From JAJFUI01 sp039698035 (GTDB lineage Bacteria > Planctomycetota > Planctomycetia > Pirellulales > Thermoguttaceae): DNA of 64,000 nt. The notes under the pieces were generated by a model. That model was not told the DNA's origin and made no database searches. It saw only the letters and a program-made list of their open reading frames with translations. The stretch lies in NCBI GenBank assembly GCA_039698035.1, contig JBDKSW010000004.1, positions 429,614-493,613 of the forward strand, read 5' to 3'. Below, one piece after another: positions 9,057-17,178 of this stretch (the first letter of the stretch is position 1; each line of letters starts with the position of its first letter). The translations under genes and the position numbers were made by a program.

Positions 9057-9527
9057 ATGCCAGCCGAGCTTGCAACATTGCCGATGGTCGAGCCGTCGCC
9101 GGTTGCTCTTCCAAAGCGTCAGACCGTCCTCATCATTGACGACGATGACACGCTGTCGGACGTTCTGTCGTACCGGTTGAAGCAACAAGGCTTTCAGACG
9201 GCGGCGGCCTATTCAGGGGCCGCCGGGGTCGCCAAGGCCCGGGCCGAGTTGCCGTCGGCGATTATCCTGGATTTGGGGCTTCCCGACACGGATGGATTGG
9301 CCGTTTGCGAGCAACTGGCCGATGCGCCGGAGACCTGCTCGTCGCCCATCATCATCCTCAGTGGCAAGGACGAGCCGGGGCTGGTGCGGCGGTGTCGAGC
9401 GGCCGGCTGCCACTACTTCTTGCGGAAGCCGCACGACCCCAATACGCTGCTGGTGCTGCTGCAACAGGCGATTCACGACACCCATCAATGGCGGGGCGGC
9501 GGCGTCGAAGTCCAAGAGGAACCCTGA
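9057..9527 (+). CDS. Single-domain response regulator
   Basis: A 156-residue protein consisting of a receiver (REC) domain after a 20-residue leader. The acidic pocket (LIIDDDD), the phosphoacceptor aspartate (Asp72 in ILDLGLPDTDG), the conserved Ser in ILSGK and the Lys in RKP are all present, so phosphorylation should work. There is no DNA-binding or enzymatic output domain, so it probably acts in a phosphorelay or by protein contact, as CheY or Spo0F do. No histidine kinase is adjacent. The start is the only sensible ATG; the Shine-Dalgarno sequence is weak. Confidence 0.85.
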   Translation: MPAELATLPMVEPSPVALPKRQTVLIIDDDDTLSDVLSYRLKQQGFQTAAAYSGAAGVAKARAELPSAIILDLGLPDTDGLAVCEQLADAPETCSSPIIILSGKDEPGLVRRCRAAGCHYFLRKPHDPNTLLVLLQQAIHDTHQWRGGGVEVQEEP

Positions 9528-9538
9528 TTTTCCCCCTC

Positions 9539-9568
9539 TTGTCCCCCGCCCGGACCGTCTGCTATAAT
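9539..9568 (+). promoter_or_regulatory. Predicted sigma70 promoter before the 28-residue basic peptide gene
   Basis: TTGTCC-N18-TATAAT on the plus strand, with a consensus -10 box, in the gap after the response regulator. It would give a leader of about 90 bases before the GTG at 9664. Confidence 0.45.
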
Positions 9569-9663
9569 CCGTGCTTGTCCCCGCCGGAATGGGCCGGATA
9601 TGGAAGCGCCGACGCTTGGCTCGGCCGCCAAGGGGTGGATTTCTTTCAGGTACGGAGCGTTCC

Positions 9664-9750
9664 GTGGGAAATAAGAAAACGGGAAAGGGCCGGCGCAAAA
9701 TCGGCCGCAAGAAGCGTCGCAATCGAGCCAAGATTCGCCATCGCAAGTAA
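9664..9750 (+). CDS. Very small, extremely basic 28-residue peptide
   Basis: A GTG-initiated ORF of 28 codons beginning MGNKKTGKGRRKIGRKK and ending IRHRK. Seventeen of the 28 residues are Lys, Arg or His and none is acidic. GGAG stands six bases before the GTG, and a promoter with TATAAT lies about 95 bases upstream. The composition resembles nucleic-acid-binding peptides or the basic tails of small ribosomal proteins (bS22- or bTHX-like in character, not in proven homology). I recall similar small basic peptides in planctomycete genomes but could not check. A role in binding rRNA or DNA is a guess. Confidence 0.55.
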   Translation: MGNKKTGKGRRKIGRKKRRNRAKIRHRK

Positions 9751-9834
9751 TCGAACTTGCCTCAAGTGTTGGTGTCCGAGCTGTGGCGCGCCCCATCAGG
9801 GCGCGTATGCCGTCCAACACGGCCTCGGCACACG

Positions 9835-10557
9835 CTACCGCACCAGATCCAGCGTCGCCCAAAGACTCGGGTCTTCTCGATAAGGCATTGGGTTGCCCAC
9901 GCCGAACGTCTGCTCGCCCAGCTCGCGGTCTAGCACGGCATAGGCGAACCCCAATCGCGGATGTTCGGCCGGGTCGAAACCGGTCAACGCATCGGCCGGA
10001 ATTAGGGCCTCCAAGAAGTAGCCGTCTTTCAGCACCTGGCACCGCGTCTGCAAGCTTTCAGGCGCTACGGGCCGCGGCAGCTCTCGCGCCCGGTGGATCG
10101 GCAAGAACAGGGCTTCACACTTCGTCGCGCCGCCCTCTCGTTTGCGGCTCGGCGCACGGGCCACGCGCGAGGAACGACCGGCCGCGGCCCGCGCCGTCGG
10201 ATCAGACGTCACGTCGGGCGCGAGAAATGCGAACCGGTGGCAAAACCGGCCAGCCCGGTGGACGTTGCGCACGTCCCGCGTGTCGATCCAAACGTGCAGA
10301 CCGTCGGTCTGTTCTGGCCGAGACGGATCGGACGCTGGCGGCAGACGCTTGCCATGCACCAGAAGAGCCATCGCCAGTCCCGCCTCGTTCCAAGCGGCCC
10401 GCACGTCGGCCCAGGCCGTTCGCCCTTCTAGTTCTGCCAGGTTGGCTAGCCGGTAGCTCTCATCCAGCTCGCCGCCCGTGGGGGGCCAAATCGGATCGCG
10501 ATAGCGGCAGGGGGCCGAAAACCGGAACAGGAATCGTGTTGGAAGCAGCGAGCTCAT
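9835..10557 (-). CDS. Hypothetical protein with family 9 carbohydrate-binding-like (DOMON-type) fold
   Basis: A 240-residue protein without a signal peptide. The pattern of beta strands with DGLHVWIDTRDVRN in the middle and a C-terminal block (HPRLGFAYAVLDRELGEQTF) resembles the CBM9/DOMON-like beta sandwich domains common in planctomycete proteins. A Lys/Arg-rich Ala segment (about residues 120-150) may be a disordered insertion. The start MSSLLPTRFLFRF was chosen because the upstream extension is of low quality. No catalytic motif is visible. The function is unknown, and the fold call is tentative. Confidence 0.6.
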   Translation of the reverse strand: MSSLLPTRFLFRFSAPCRYRDPIWPPTGGELDESYRLANLAELEGRTAWADVRAAWNEAGLAMALLVHGKRLPPASDPSRPEQTDGLHVWIDTRDVRNVHRAGRFCHRFAFLAPDVTSDPTARAAAGRSSRVARAPSRKREGGATKCEALFLPIHRARELPRPVAPESLQTRCQVLKDGYFLEALIPADALTGFDPAEHPRLGFAYAVLDRELGEQTFGVGNPMPYREDPSLWATLDLVR

Positions 10558-10773
10558 GGCGTCGGAACGATCCGCGTTAACAGGCCGGCCTGGACCACCG
10601 TCAGCAGGCCGACGAGCAAAGCTCGCATGATACCACGAAGCAGCCTGCTCCGCGGCCCATGATCGGGCAAACCGTTCTTTGCAAGAAGGGGGGGCGTTCG
10701 GTGCTTCTCGCCACAACCGCGATCCGGTATGCTAATGGGCTGGCCCTCATCCGCCTCACAACGGAGCCGTACC

Positions 10774-11745
10774 ATGGATCACGCAATTTCACTGCCGCTC
10801 GCCCAGGGCACGCTGCCTTGGCTCGTCGGAGCCGTTGCGCTCGTGCTGGCGGCCCTCGGTGTCGCATTGCTTGTCTCGAGGTACTTCCTCACGTGGGTAT
10901 GGGGCTATATGGCTAGCGCCGACGTTAGTTTGCTGAGCCTCGTCGGCATGGACCTCCGCCGCGTCGACAAGAAGGTGATCGTTCAAGGCAAGATCATGTC
11001 CGTCCAGGCAGGCCTCAGCACCGACCGGCGTATCGGCGCCACCACGCGCCGCCTCGAAGCCCACTACTTGGCTGGCGGGAATGTTCCAAACGTCATCAAG
11101 GCGATCATCGCGGCCCATCGAGCCGACATCGACCTCGACTTCGACCGCGCCGCGGCCATCGACCTGGCCGGCCGCGATGTTCTCGATGCCGTGCAGACGA
11201 GCGTCAATCCAAAAGTGATCGACTGCCCCGACCCAAAGCGTTCCCAGCGCACGACGCTGAGCGCGATCGCCAAGAATGGTGTCGAATTGAAAGTTCGCGC
11301 TCGCGTCACGGTTCGCACAAACCTCGAGCAGCTCATTGGCGGCGCTACCGAAGAGACGATCATCGCTCGCGTCGGCGAAGGCATCATTACGGCGATCGGC
11401 TCATCGGACAGCCATCTTCAAGTCATGGAGAACCCGGACCGCATTTCCAAGGCCGTGCTCGATCGGGGGCTCGATGCCCAGACGGCCTTCGAGATCGTCT
11501 CGATCGACATCGCCGATATCGACGTGGGGCAGAACATCGGCGCCCGGCTGCAAGCCGACCAGGCCGAAGCCGATACGCGGGTTGCCCGTGCGAAGGCCGA
11601 AGAGCGACGCGCTCTGGCCACCGCACGCGAGCAGGAAATGAAGGCGCAAGTCGCCCGCAATCGGGCTGGCGTCGTCCTGGCCGAGGCCGAAGTGCCCCTG
11701 GCCATGGCCGCCGCATTCCGGGAAGGGAACCTTGTGGCCAAGTGA
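10774..11745 (+). CDS. floA: Flotillin-like protein FloA
   Basis: A 323-residue SPFH-related membrane scaffold protein (old name UPF0365). An N-terminal transmembrane segment (about residues 10-38) is followed by family blocks such as GKIMSVQAGLSTDRRIGAT, NGVELKVRARVTVRTNLEQ and IGARLQADQAEADTRVARA, the last in the C-terminal coiled coil. FloA forms lipid-raft-like membrane domains and affects secretion and signalling. The start at MDHAIS has GGAG eight bases upstream. An NfeD-type partner often sits beside floA; none is next to it here. The next gene starts about 120 bases downstream and could be co-transcribed. Confidence 0.93.
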   Translation: MDHAISLPLAQGTLPWLVGAVALVLAALGVALLVSRYFLTWVWGYMASADVSLLSLVGMDLRRVDKKVIVQGKIMSVQAGLSTDRRIGATTRRLEAHYLAGGNVPNVIKAIIAAHRADIDLDFDRAAAIDLAGRDVLDAVQTSVNPKVIDCPDPKRSQRTTLSAIAKNGVELKVRARVTVRTNLEQLIGGATEETIIARVGEGIITAIGSSDSHLQVMENPDRISKAVLDRGLDAQTAFEIVSIDIADIDVGQNIGARLQADQAEADTRVARAKAEERRALATAREQEMKAQVARNRAGVVLAEAEVPLAMAAAFREGNLVAK

Positions 11746-11866
11746 CCGGGCGCCGACCGCCGCGGTGAATTCTCAACAATTGATGCTGCCCCGCTTGGCT
11801 GGCATCTGCCAGCGAGTTCCGCGATTCATCCTCACGCGATTCTTGATCCCAACCGAAGCCACTCCC

Positions 11867-13993
11867 ATGCCACTCGACGCTTATTCAATGTGCCCAGGCG
11901 GCACCGGCAAGAAAATCAAATTCTGCTGCGGCGATTTCCTGGGCGAACTACAGAAGATCGATCGGATGTTGGAAGGCGAGCAGTTTGTCGCCGCGCTGCA
12001 ACAGATCGACCACCTCCTGGCTCAGAAACCCCACGAGAATCGCGAGTGTCTGCTCGCGTTGAAATGCCAAGTGTTGGGGGTCACCAAGCAGTACGCCGCC
12101 GCGGCCGCCACGGCCGAGCAGTTTCTGGCCAAGCACCCGAATAACCAGGTTGCGTTGGCGGAATCGGCAATCGCTGTCGCCCCGCGCGACGTTCAAGCCG
12201 GCGTCCAGACGCTTCAGCGGGCGATCCGCGTCGCCGACCGCAAACTGTCCGCTCGCGCCTACCAGGCGATTGGCTTTGTAGCCGCCATGCTCTTTGAACG
12301 TGGGTTTCCCGTCGCGGCCCGCGGGTTGGTCGAACTCCAGTGCAACCTCGTGCCCGAGGATGAGCGGGCCCAGGGTTTGCTGACTGCCATCAGCCAAGCG
12401 GCCGAGGTGCCCCTTCTTCTGCGAGAAGAGCCCGCGCCATTGAGCTGCCCCCCAACAGCCTCGTGGAAAGAACGATTTGAAGAGGCCTTGAAACCGGATG
12501 AGTTGCTCGACTGGGTGTCGGTGGCCGATCGACTCGCCGTCCTGGCGGTCGAAATTTCCGACGCGCCGGCCGTCTGGCAAAACCTGGCGCTATTCCGCGC
12601 CCGTCTCGCTGAAAATCAGAAGGCCGTCGAAGCTTGGCGCAAGTTCGCCGCTCTCCGAGGCGCCGAGCCTGATGGGCTCGAGGACGCCGTCGAGGCCGAG
12701 GCCACCGCCATGTTGCTTGGCGACGACCCGCTCGGCGACTGCGTCGACATGCTCCACATCGTCTGGACCGTCAACGACGCCCAGCGGGCCCAGGAGGCAT
12801 TGCTCTCGTCGCCCCGGTGCCAAGCGATCAACATCGATCCATCACGCTTCATCGACAGCCAAACGCCTCCGCCCAAGGGCGCGTTCGTTCTGCTGGACCG
12901 GCCAGCGCTGCAATCGGCCGACGGGCTTCGCCTGGACACCATGCCCCGGGTTCTCGGTCATGTCGTCCTGTTCGGCCGCCAGACGGACCGCGAGGCGCGG
13001 CTTGAGATGACGGCCGTCGGCGCCGATGAACTGGACGCCGTCCAAGCGACCATTCGCGAAGCGGCTGGCGATTCCGTCGACTCTGCGCCGACGCAACAGG
13101 TCATGGGACACCAGTCCTCGTCGAGTCGGCTGATGCGCAACGCCTGGCTGCCGCCGCGAGACGTTTCGGCCGAGCAACTCCACGCCCTGTCCATCGAGAG
13201 CATGCGACAAGGCCTTCTCGAACGGTGGCCCGACCTGGGGCTGGGCGTTCTCGACGGGCGGACGCCTCGCGAAGCGGCCGCCGACGCCTCGAGCCGTGTC
13301 CGCGTGCTGGCCGCCGTGATGGTCCTTGAGCATTGGGCCCAGCGATTTCCATCGCCCATCGACTTCAACGAGCTTCGCATCCGGCTGGGCCTGCCCACGC
13401 TTGACGCGATCGATCCGCGACAGCAGTCGCCCTTGGGCTTGCCGCTGGTGCGACTTGCACGCATCACCACCGAGGAGTTGAGCGACGAAGACTTGGTTTC
13501 GGCCTATTACCGTGCCTCGGCTTTCGCTATCCGTCCGGCGGTTAGGAAGTTCGCTCTGGCGATTGTCGAGCGGCCAGCCCTGGCCGAGTCCGGTGAGCAG
13601 CAGCATGCCTACGCCACGCTCGCCCGCACCGAAGAAGATCCGGCTCGGGCGATGGAGCACATTGCTCGCGGCCGAGAACAGACCGAGGCGAAGGGCCAGT
13701 CTCATGCCGCGTGGGATCTGATGGAACTGTCCTTCAGCTTTGCCCACCGCGACGGCGCCAACGCCGTCCGATTGCTTCAGCACATCCAATCGCGTCACGC
13801 CGAAGAGCCGGGGGTTAGTGAAGCCCTGACTCAGATGATGATCGAGGTTGGCCTCGCGCATCCGGACGGCACACCCGTCGCGTTTCCTGAAGATGTTGCC
13901 GGCGCGGCGGCCCCGGCCGCCGAGCCCGGCGGACTCTGGACTCCCGACAGCGAGCAACCGGCCGCCACCGGCAAACTCTGGACGCCCGAGTAG
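11867..13993 (+). CDS. SEC-C motif protein with helical repeats, planctomycete type
   Basis: A 708-residue cytoplasmic protein. The N-terminus carries a SEC-C-like zinc motif (CPGGTGKKIKFCCG), here compressed against the start of the protein. Next come TPR-like helical repeats (about residues 30-240), a mixed middle region and another helical region rich in Ala and Glu. The last 30 residues repeat a GLWTP/KLWTP motif, which looks like a conserved docking tail. SEC-C motifs occur at the C-terminus of SecA and in many unrelated proteins, where they bind zinc and often ribosomes or SecB. The start at MPLDAYSMC is the first codon giving this motif. Function unknown. Confidence 0.75.
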   Translation: MPLDAYSMCPGGTGKKIKFCCGDFLGELQKIDRMLEGEQFVAALQQIDHLLAQKPHENRECLLALKCQVLGVTKQYAAAAATAEQFLAKHPNNQVALAESAIAVAPRDVQAGVQTLQRAIRVADRKLSARAYQAIGFVAAMLFERGFPVAARGLVELQCNLVPEDERAQGLLTAISQAAEVPLLLREEPAPLSCPPTASWKERFEEALKPDELLDWVSVADRLAVLAVEISDAPAVWQNLALFRARLAENQKAVEAWRKFAALRGAEPDGLEDAVEAEATAMLLGDDPLGDCVDMLHIVWTVNDAQRAQEALLSSPRCQAINIDPSRFIDSQTPPPKGAFVLLDRPALQSADGLRLDTMPRVLGHVVLFGRQTDREARLEMTAVGADELDAVQATIREAAGDSVDSAPTQQVMGHQSSSSRLMRNAWLPPRDVSAEQLHALSIESMRQGLLERWPDLGLGVLDGRTPREAAADASSRVRVLAAVMVLEHWAQRFPSPIDFNELRIRLGLPTLDAIDPRQQSPLGLPLVRLARITTEELSDEDLVSAYYRASAFAIRPAVRKFALAIVERPALAESGEQQHAYATLARTEEDPARAMEHIARGREQTEAKGQSHAAWDLMELSFSFAHRDGANAVRLLQHIQSRHAEEPGVSEALTQMMIEVGLAHPDGTPVAFPEDVAGAAAPAAEPGGLWTPDSEQPAATGKLWTPE

Positions 13994-14183
13994 GGCATCG
14001 CCACTACGGACGCAGCGGGCGACGGCCACCGCCGATCAGGCGGCGTCTTGGCTGTTGGCGGGCACTTTGGCTCGTGTCAAAGCCGTTGCCACGACTGTCT
14101 CCCGAATCGAGCGAGGGCCTTGTCGCGTCTCTGCGGCGCACGCGCTCCGTTCGAGTCGCCGGCTTGGCCCCATTCCGGCGTGC

Positions 14184-14211
14184 TTGCTCCGTCGCTGGTC
14201 GCCGCAATAAT
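14184..14211 (+). promoter_or_regulatory. Predicted sigma70 promoter of the AhpD-like gene
   Basis: TTGCTC-N16-AATAAT about 55 bases before the ATG at 14267. Five of six -10 bases match consensus. Prediction only. Confidence 0.35.
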
Positions 14212-14266
14212 TCCAGCGACGACACACTGTGCAAGCGAACCCTGTCACCTCCACGGAGGCCAGAAG

Positions 14267-14809
14267 ATGTCCCGCATTCACCCCGTTTCCCACGACGCCA
14301 ATCCGAAGACCAAGAACCTTTTGGGTCTGGTTGAAAAGCAAATGGGCATGGTGCCCAACATGATTGCGACCATGGCTCGATCGCCGGCCGTTGCTGAAGC
14401 GTACTTGGCCTTCAGTCAAAATCTGGCCATCGGCGGGCTTCCTCTCAAGCTCCGCGAGCAGATTGCCCTGACGGTCAGCGAGGCCAACCAGTCCGCCTAT
14501 TGTCTCTCGGCCCACAGTTTTCTCGGACGTCGGGCTGGCCTGACCGAATCCGACCTGCCAGATGCCCGACATGGCACGGCCTCGGACCCAAGAACCAATG
14601 CGGCGCTCGTCTTCGCCCGAAGGATGGTCGAAGACCGAGGCCACGTCAACGATGAGGACCTTCAGGAGGTCCGTCACGCCGGCTACACCGACAGCGAGAT
14701 CGTCGAGATCATTGCCAACGTGGCCCTGACTCTATTCACGAACTACTTCAACGAGGTCGCCGCGACGGATGTCGATTTCCCGCTGGCGCCGTCGCTGGCT
14801 GTCGTCTAA
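14267..14809 (+). CDS. Carboxymuconolactone decarboxylase/AhpD-like protein
   Basis: A 180-residue all-helical protein of the CMD/AhpD superfamily. The core motif reads ANQSAYCLSAHS; AhpD-type peroxidase partners have CxxCxxxH, so the second Cys and the His are kept while the first Cys is Ser. That argues against a classical AhpD disulfide, although a single-Cys peroxidase-related or lactonase role remains possible. The start has GGAGG at the right distance and gives the usual N-terminus (NPKTKNLLGLVEKQMGMVPN). It is convergent with the Gfo/Idh/MocA gene. Confidence 0.85.
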   Translation: MSRIHPVSHDANPKTKNLLGLVEKQMGMVPNMIATMARSPAVAEAYLAFSQNLAIGGLPLKLREQIALTVSEANQSAYCLSAHSFLGRRAGLTESDLPDARHGTASDPRTNAALVFARRMVEDRGHVNDEDLQEVRHAGYTDSEIVEIIANVALTLFTNYFNEVAATDVDFPLAPSLAVV

Positions 14810-14828
14810 GTGTGCCATCGACGACGCG

Positions 14829-16310
14829 CTACTCGACTACGAACGGCTCGCGATACGATCTGGTGAGCAGGCCGTTTGCCTCATCGTCGCCGAGGAACCG
14901 CTCGGTGCTCGCGTCGAACGCCAATGGTCGGCCAAGCTGATAGGTGGCGTCTTTTAGGTCGAGCCGCGCCGCCTGCGTCAGGTGTTGGGCGATGCCGTCG
15001 AACGCTGCGCGAGCCACGTCGTCGTCGCCGAAAGCGCGCGACTTCTGAGTGAAGGGGACCTCCTTGCCCAGGCGGTAGGAGATGTTCGCCAAGAGGCAGA
15101 GTCGCGATGACAGATAGCCCTCGCCGATCTCTGCGGCGAGTTCCTCGCGATTCCGACTGCGAACGCAATCGACGAAGTTCTGGAAGTGTTGCTGTTGCGG
15201 GTCGCGGGCTGCGCCGCCGGCCACGCTTCCGCTCAGCGTGACGCGTCGGCCGGCGTCTTTGGCCGCAACGCCCTCGATCGGTTCGCCTGTCTTCTTGCCT
15301 CGCGGATAAAACAGGCCGTCGCGGATCGTGCCGCCTTCCATGAGGAATTCGTTGGTCACCTTGGTGTTCTTGGCATCGACCAGTCCGCAGTCCTCGAAGA
15401 TGATCTTTGGTCCGCCGAAGTCGATGACGCTGAGCTGGGTGTTTGGGGTCTGGCCCTGGTCCTGCATTTGGTAGCCGTAGCGACCGCCAAGGCTCAGAAC
15501 GCGCTTGGGCACGGCGCCGTCCGGCATGGCCCACCGCGCGATGTCCATCTGGTGGACGCCCTGGTTGCCAATTTCGCCGTTGCCAAAGTCCCAGAACCAG
15601 TGCCAGTTGTAGTGCACCAGATTCTCGTGATACGGCTGTTGCGGCGCCGGGCCAAGCCACAGGTTATAGTCCAACTCCTTTGGCGGCTGCTTCGGCCAGC
15701 GAAAACCGAGGCTTCGTCGCGGCTTGCTGGCATAGCCATACGCGACCAGAAGGTTGCCGTACTTGCCGCTGCGGACCGCCGCGACTTGGTTCTGCCAATG
15801 GGCGTCCGAGCGACTCTGGGTGCCGTGTTGCACAATGCGATCGCACTCGCGCGCCGCCTTGACCAGCATCTGTCCTTCCGATGGATTGTGGCAGCACGGC
15901 TTCTCGACATAGACGTCCTTGCCCGCCCGACAGGCCCAAATCGCAAGCAGCGCGTGCGAGTGGTTTGGCGTGGCGATCGACACGGCGTCGAGGTCCTTGT
16001 CGTCCAGGATTTCGCGCATGTCGGCCAGACACTGCGGCTTGCTGCGGCCGTGGTCCTCGATCCACTTGGCCCGCGACGCGAACAGCCGACTGTCGGGATC
16101 GACCAGGTAGGCGATCTCGACGTTCTTCATGGCGGCATAAGCCCGGATGTGCTCTTGCCCTCGCTGGTTGATGCCAACGACGGCGACGCGCAGGCGGTCG
16201 TTCGCCCCACGCGCGCGCCCGAGCGCGATCGGCCCCATGGCAAACGTGGCGGCCGCAAGGCTGCCCGCGGCCGTGTTTTTCAGAAAATGGCGACGACTGT
16301 GGCGTGACAT
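14829..16310 (-). CDS. Tat-exported Gfo/Idh/MocA family oxidoreductase
   Basis: A 493-residue NAD(P)-dependent sugar oxidoreductase of the large planctomycete exported group. The N-terminus is a twin-arginine signal (SRRHFLKNTAAG then a hydrophobic stretch). The Rossmann motif VAVVGINQRG follows, then the nucleotide-domain signature TPNHSHALLAIWA and EKPCCHNPSEG with the catalytic-type Lys. The C-terminal beta-sheet dimerisation domain includes IGNQGVHQMDIARW. The substrate is unknown; related proteins act on sugars or inositols. The start could also be an ATG three codons upstream (16319). No Shine-Dalgarno sequence is visible for either. Confidence 0.9.
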   Translation of the reverse strand: MSRHSRRHFLKNTAAGSLAAATFAMGPIALGRARGANDRLRVAVVGINQRGQEHIRAYAAMKNVEIAYLVDPDSRLFASRAKWIEDHGRSKPQCLADMREILDDKDLDAVSIATPNHSHALLAIWACRAGKDVYVEKPCCHNPSEGQMLVKAARECDRIVQHGTQSRSDAHWQNQVAAVRSGKYGNLLVAYGYASKPRRSLGFRWPKQPPKELDYNLWLGPAPQQPYHENLVHYNWHWFWDFGNGEIGNQGVHQMDIARWAMPDGAVPKRVLSLGGRYGYQMQDQGQTPNTQLSVIDFGGPKIIFEDCGLVDAKNTKVTNEFLMEGGTIRDGLFYPRGKKTGEPIEGVAAKDAGRRVTLSGSVAGGAARDPQQQHFQNFVDCVRSRNREELAAEIGEGYLSSRLCLLANISYRLGKEVPFTQKSRAFGDDDVARAAFDGIAQHLTQAARLDLKDATYQLGRPLAFDASTERFLGDDEANGLLTRSYREPFVVE

Positions 16311-16418
16311 GGCGTGCATTCCATGGTTCAAGGAGATGTGTATCGGCGGGAAAGCAGCGGGGGGCGACAAGCCTCTATCTTGGCCCTCGGGTCATGGAAT
16401 GTCAAGCTGCGCCGGTCG

Positions 16419-16865
16419 CTAGGGCAGCCGCGGTTTCCTTGGCGGTTTGGACCGCCCCGTCAGGAATGCCACGATCCTCGCCCGCAGGCGGTCGCGTCGA
16501 GCCGGTTCGAGTTGACACTGCCAGACCACCATGACCTGCCAACCGCGGCGTCGCAGTTCCCGTTGGGTTTGCTTGTCTCGGGCCGCATTGCGATTCAGTT
16601 TGGCCGTCCAGTAGTCGCGCCTCGACGACGGCATCCGACACTGCGGGCAACGGTGCATGTGCCAGAAACAGCCGTTGACGTTGATGATCTTCCGCAATCG
16701 CGGGAACACGAGATCAGGCGTGCCCGGCAGCTCCCGAACGTGCAACCGATACCGAAACCCCAGGGAGTGTACAAGCCGTCGGACGACCAGTTCCGGCGTT
16801 GTGTCTTTCGACTTCACCGCCGCCATGATGCGGGAACGCTCGGATCGAGAAAACGTGTCGGCCAT
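16419..16865 (-). CDS. vsr: Very-short-patch (Vsr) mismatch endonuclease
   Basis: A 148-residue endonuclease that nicks next to T:G mismatches created when 5-methylcytosine deaminates. Diagnostic parts: the N-terminal RSRIMAAVKSKDTTPE, the metal-binding Asp in PGTPDLVFP, NGCFWHMHRC with the catalytic His and zinc Cys, and the C-terminal RRRGWQVMVVWQCQL. The length matches the family. It belongs functionally with the cytosine methyltransferase at 18134-19597 and lies about 300 bases beyond the restriction gene on the same strand. The ATG at 16865 was chosen; an upstream TTG adds only 11 uncharacteristic residues. Confidence 0.93.
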   Translation of the reverse strand: MADTFSRSERSRIMAAVKSKDTTPELVVRRLVHSLGFRYRLHVRELPGTPDLVFPRLRKIINVNGCFWHMHRCPQCRMPSSRRDYWTAKLNRNAARDKQTQRELRRRGWQVMVVWQCQLEPARRDRLRARIVAFLTGRSKPPRKPRLP

Positions 16866-16888
16866 GGCAGAGAAACGCTGCTTCCGAT

Positions 16889-16917
16889 TTGGGAGCAAGA
16901 TTGCGTTACGGTATGAT
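16889..16917 (+). promoter_or_regulatory. Predicted sigma70 promoter for the small acidic ORF
   Basis: TTGGGA-N17-TATGAT on the plus strand, about 67 bases before the ATG at 16984, overlapping the region just upstream of vsr on the other strand. Five of six -10 bases match consensus. Confidence 0.35.
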
Positions 16918-16983
16918 TCTTGGAGAACTCAGACATTCGTCTAAGCGACCCATGCTGCCCCTCGCTCTTTGGAGAAACGAAAG

Positions 16984-17178
16984 ATGAACAGAAACTCGAC
17001 TCGCACAATCGAGCAGTCTTTTTTGGACTGGAGCGGCGGCTTTCCGCCAGACTCGGAGCAGCAAATATTCATCTATATGGAGTATGTATACGGCGCCGAT
17101 GCGGTAGACGCCGACGAGACACGCGATGTCCTGAGGGATTGGCTGCTGGCGGAGAGCATTGACCACAACGGTTTATGA
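16984..17178 (+). CDS. Small acidic protein of unknown function inside the restriction-modification island
   Basis: A 64-residue ORF running against the restriction-modification genes. It is preceded by GGAG nine bases before the ATG and by a plausible promoter. The product is strongly acidic and aromatic (IFIYMEYVYGADAVDADE in the middle) and predicted helical, with no transmembrane segment. The last six bases overlap the 3' end of the restriction gene tail to tail. It might be a conserved small protein, or an inhibitor or DNA-mimic-like partner of the neighbouring nuclease; both are guesses from charge and location. It could also be a chance ORF, though its Shine-Dalgarno sequence and promoter argue against that. 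Confidence 0.5.
   Translation: MNRNSTRTIEQSFLDWSGGFPPDSEQQIFIYMEYVYGADAVDADETRDVLRDWLLAESIDHNGL

Noticed and set aside
10554..10628. A 24-residue hydrophobic ORF (MRALLVGLLTVVQAGLL...) on the minus strand overlapping the start of the CBM9-like gene by ATGA.
   Set aside because: The overlap suggests translational coupling, but there is no ribosome-binding site and no promoter, and the composition is what random GC-rich sequence gives. Conservation would change my mind.
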